The notes under the pieces are model-generated. The model saw nothing but the letters and a program-made list of their open reading frames with translations. It did not search any database and was not told the origin of the DNA. Source: Clostridia bacterium (lineage in GTDB: Bacteria; Bacillota; Clostridia; Christensenellales; Aristaeellaceae). Taken from it: 64,000 nt of DNA. The stretch lies in the NCBI GenBank assembly GCA_017429695.1, contig JAFROK010000031.1, positions 124,001-188,000 on the forward strand. Reading direction: 5' to 3'. Both the position numbers and the translations under genes were made by a program. Below, one piece after another: positions 62,660-64,000 of the stretch (position 1 is the stretch's first letter; each line of letters opens with the position of its first letter).

Positions 62660-63718
62660 ATGTTCGATAAGCTCGCATCCATATATGATGAATACCAGGA
62701 GCTTTCCGAATCGATTTCCCATGAGGAAATCATCCGGGATTATCCCCGTTATCAGTCGATCCTGAAGAAAATGACCGAGCTGAAGCCCGTTGTGGATCAG
62801 TATGAGCAATATTTGTCCCTGGAGCAGAAAATCCATGATACAGAAGAATTGCTTCATGATCCGGACCTGGCGGATGAAGCGGAAGCCGAGCTGACGCTTT
62901 TTCACGCCCGGCAAGAGGAACTTCTTTCCGCTCTGAAAATGCTCCTTGTGCCTTCGGATCCGATGGACAGCCGGAATGTGATCCTGGAAATCCGTGCCGG
63001 TGTTGGCGGTGAGGAAGCCGCCCTCTTTGCCGGCGACCTGCTCCGGATGTACCAGAAATACGCGGATAAATCCGGCCTTCGTCTGGAACTGCTTTCCCTC
63101 AGCAAAACAGACCTGGGCGGCGTCAACGAAGCGCTGATGATGATTTCCGGCCATGAAGCCTATGCCCGCCTGAAATTCGAAAGCGGCATCCACTGCGTCA
63201 AAAGGGTCCCTGTGACCGAAAGCAGCGGCAGGATCCATACTTCCACCGCAACCGTCGCCGTTCTGCCCGAAGCGGAAGACATGGAGCTGACAATCAATCC
63301 GGCGGATCTCAGAATCGATGTTTTCCACGCCTCCGGCCATGGCGGTCAGGGCGTCAACACCACGGACAGCGCGGTCCGTATCACCCACCTGCCGACCGGA
63401 ACGGTCGTCACCTGCCAGGATGAAAGAAGCCAGCTGGAAAACAAAGCCAAAGCGATTAAAGTCCTGCGTTCCCGCCTGCTCGAAGAAGCCCGGGCCGCCC
63501 GGGAAGCCGAAACAGCGTCCAGCCGCAGTTCCCAGATCAAGCAGAGTGAACGCAGCGAACGGATCCGCACCTATTATTTCAATCATGATTATGTGGTGGA
63601 CCATCGGGTCAATATGACGCTGAATCGGACCGTCAATTTCCTGAACGGCGAACTGGCCCCGCTGATCGACGCCCTTCGCCTGGCTGAAAAAACCAGCCTG
63701 CTCAATCAGTCTTCATAA
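62660..63718 (+). CDS. prfA: Peptide chain release factor 1
   Basis: RF1 ends translation at UAA and UAG. The 352-residue protein has the codon-reading PxT tripeptide as RVPVTESSGRIHTS, and the catalytic GGQ motif GHGGQGVNTTDSAV (Gly228, Gly229, Gln230). The length is slightly short of the usual 355-360. I chose the ATG at 62660, with GGAGG 4 bases before it; a GTG five codons upstream (62645) starts before that site. prmC, its modifying enzyme, is directly upstream. Confidence 0.96.
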   Translation: MFDKLASIYDEYQELSESISHEEIIRDYPRYQSILKKMTELKPVVDQYEQYLSLEQKIHDTEELLHDPDLADEAEAELTLFHARQEELLSALKMLLVPSDPMDSRNVILEIRAGVGGEEAALFAGDLLRMYQKYADKSGLRLELLSLSKTDLGGVNEALMMISGHEAYARLKFESGIHCVKRVPVTESSGRIHTSTATVAVLPEAEDMELTINPADLRIDVFHASGHGGQGVNTTDSAVRITHLPTGTVVTCQDERSQLENKAKAIKVLRSRLLEEARAAREAETASSRSSQIKQSERSERIRTYYFNHDYVVDHRVNMTLNRTVNFLNGELAPLIDALRLAEKTSLLNQSS

Positions 63719-63744
63719 TTCATCTTCATTAATTCATCTTCATT
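63717..63744 (+). repeat. Perfect 14-base tandem repeat before tsaC
   Basis: AATTCATCTTCATT occurs twice in direct tandem at 63717-63730 and 63731-63744, from the prfA stop to just before the tsaC ribosome site. Confidence 0.9.
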
Positions 63745-63759
63745 AGGAAGTGATTTTCC

Positions 63760-64000
63760 TTGACCACCCGGCTCATGACTGCGGATCCCGAATCCCTGGC
63801 CCTGGCTGCCGATCTCCTGAAAAGCGGAAACCTGGTCGGTTTCCCCACTGAAACCGTCTACGGCCTCGGGGCGAATGCGCTGGACGCGGAAGCTGTCCTG
63901 TCCATTTTCGCCGCCAAAGGCCGCCCGGCCGACAACCCGCTGATTGTCCATATTTATGACCAGGCCCAGCTGTCTCCCCTATGTGATATTCCGGACCGGG
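63760..64000 (+). CDS. tsaC: L-threonylcarbamoyladenylate synthase (Sua5/TsaC), 3' end beyond the window
   Basis: The first 80 codons are present. They show the YrdC/Sua5 signature FPTETVYGLGANA (ATP and threonine pocket) and KGRPADNPLIVH, which binds the carbamoyl-phosphate-derived adenylate. The enzyme makes threonylcarbamoyl-AMP, the first step to t6A37 in tRNA; MtaB, encoded at 52667, acts later on that base. The start is TTG at 63760, with AGGAAG 9 bases before it; an ATG follows five codons later. The gene runs off the right edge, so length and any C-terminal Sua5 domain cannot be judged. Confidence 0.93.
   Translation, partial: MTTRLMTADPESLALAADLLKSGNLVGFPTETVYGLGANALDAEAVLSIFAAKGRPADNPLIVHIYDQAQLSPLCDIPDR

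Noticed and set aside
1-64000. tRNA, rRNA, insertion sequences, prophage, toxin-antitoxin or defence genes
   Set aside because: None was recognised by eye. The sequence is dominated by chromosomal housekeeping and envelope genes. A tRNAscan, Rfam and ISfinder search would settle it.

Overview
The window is a dense, gene-rich stretch of an ordinary bacterial chromosome. It looks like an anaerobic, Gram-positive-type member of the Clostridia (Bacillota) with roughly 50-55% GC, and I would guess an uncultured gut or rumen lineage near the Christensenellales. The grounds are the dnaG-sigA-trmK-nif3 order, the xpaC-telA pair, small families typical of Bacillota (DUF951, DUF1934, DUF1385/YqhQ), an ECF vitamin-transporter energizing module, strong GGAGG ribosome sites with many GTG and TTG starts, and secreted proteins with SH3b, BspA-type LRR and Pro-Thr-Glu linkers. 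The genus is inference. No insertion sequence, prophage, integrase, CRISPR array, tRNA or rRNA gene was recognised, and no gap between genes exceeds about 215 bases.

Layout. 1-8,740: a MoxR ATPase cut by the left edge, acpS, then a minus-strand run read from about 8,708 down: a 1,595-residue seven-SH3 surface protein, a 36-residue membrane microprotein, a membrane-anchored CapA-like protein without its catalytic residues, an unknown protein and a metallo-beta-lactamase-fold hydrolase. 8,846-11,590: an acetyltransferase and a secreted CotH-kinase protein with a lamin-tail domain. 11,784-17,711: a plus-strand run of a membrane phosphoesterase, ecfA1-ecfA2-ecfT, truA and a flavoprotein. 17,780-22,759: an EF-G-like GTPase, murI, a DUF951 gene and a secreted Ig-like protein. 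22,810-32,071: an M16C peptidase, then dgt, dnaG, sigA, trmK, nif3 and a zinc-ribbon protein. 32,122-44,017: an LRR protein, a LacI regulator with malQ and glgP (alpha-glucan use), a flippase-like protein, a large GH2 beta-galactosidase, gpsA and DUF1934. 44,147-49,439: ispE, a TtcA-like protein, xpaC, telA and coaE fused to a lytic transglycosylase. 49,360-64,000: a peptide-binding protein, then translation and RNA-modification genes (prmA, rsmE, mtaB, hit, rpsU, a Trm11-like methylase, rho, a pyrophosphatase, an SH3 protein, rpmE, yqhQ, prmC, prfA, and tsaC cut by the right edge).

How the genes work together. Many encode translation and RNA modification: PrmC methylates the GGQ glutamine of PrfA encoded next to it, TsaC starts the t6A modification that MtaB later methylthiolates, and PrmA, RsmE, TrmK and TruA modify L11, 16S rRNA and tRNA. 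A second theme is the cell envelope: the SH3, LRR and CotH proteins, MurI, the transglycosylase half of the CoaE fusion, and gpsA.

The most unusual element is at 47,988-49,439. One uninterrupted frame joins a complete, intact-looking dephospho-CoA kinase through a Pro-rich linker and a membrane helix to a complete lytic transglycosylase domain, and its last 80 bases overlap the next gene. The SH3/microprotein/CapA-like locus is the second candidate for an undescribed system.
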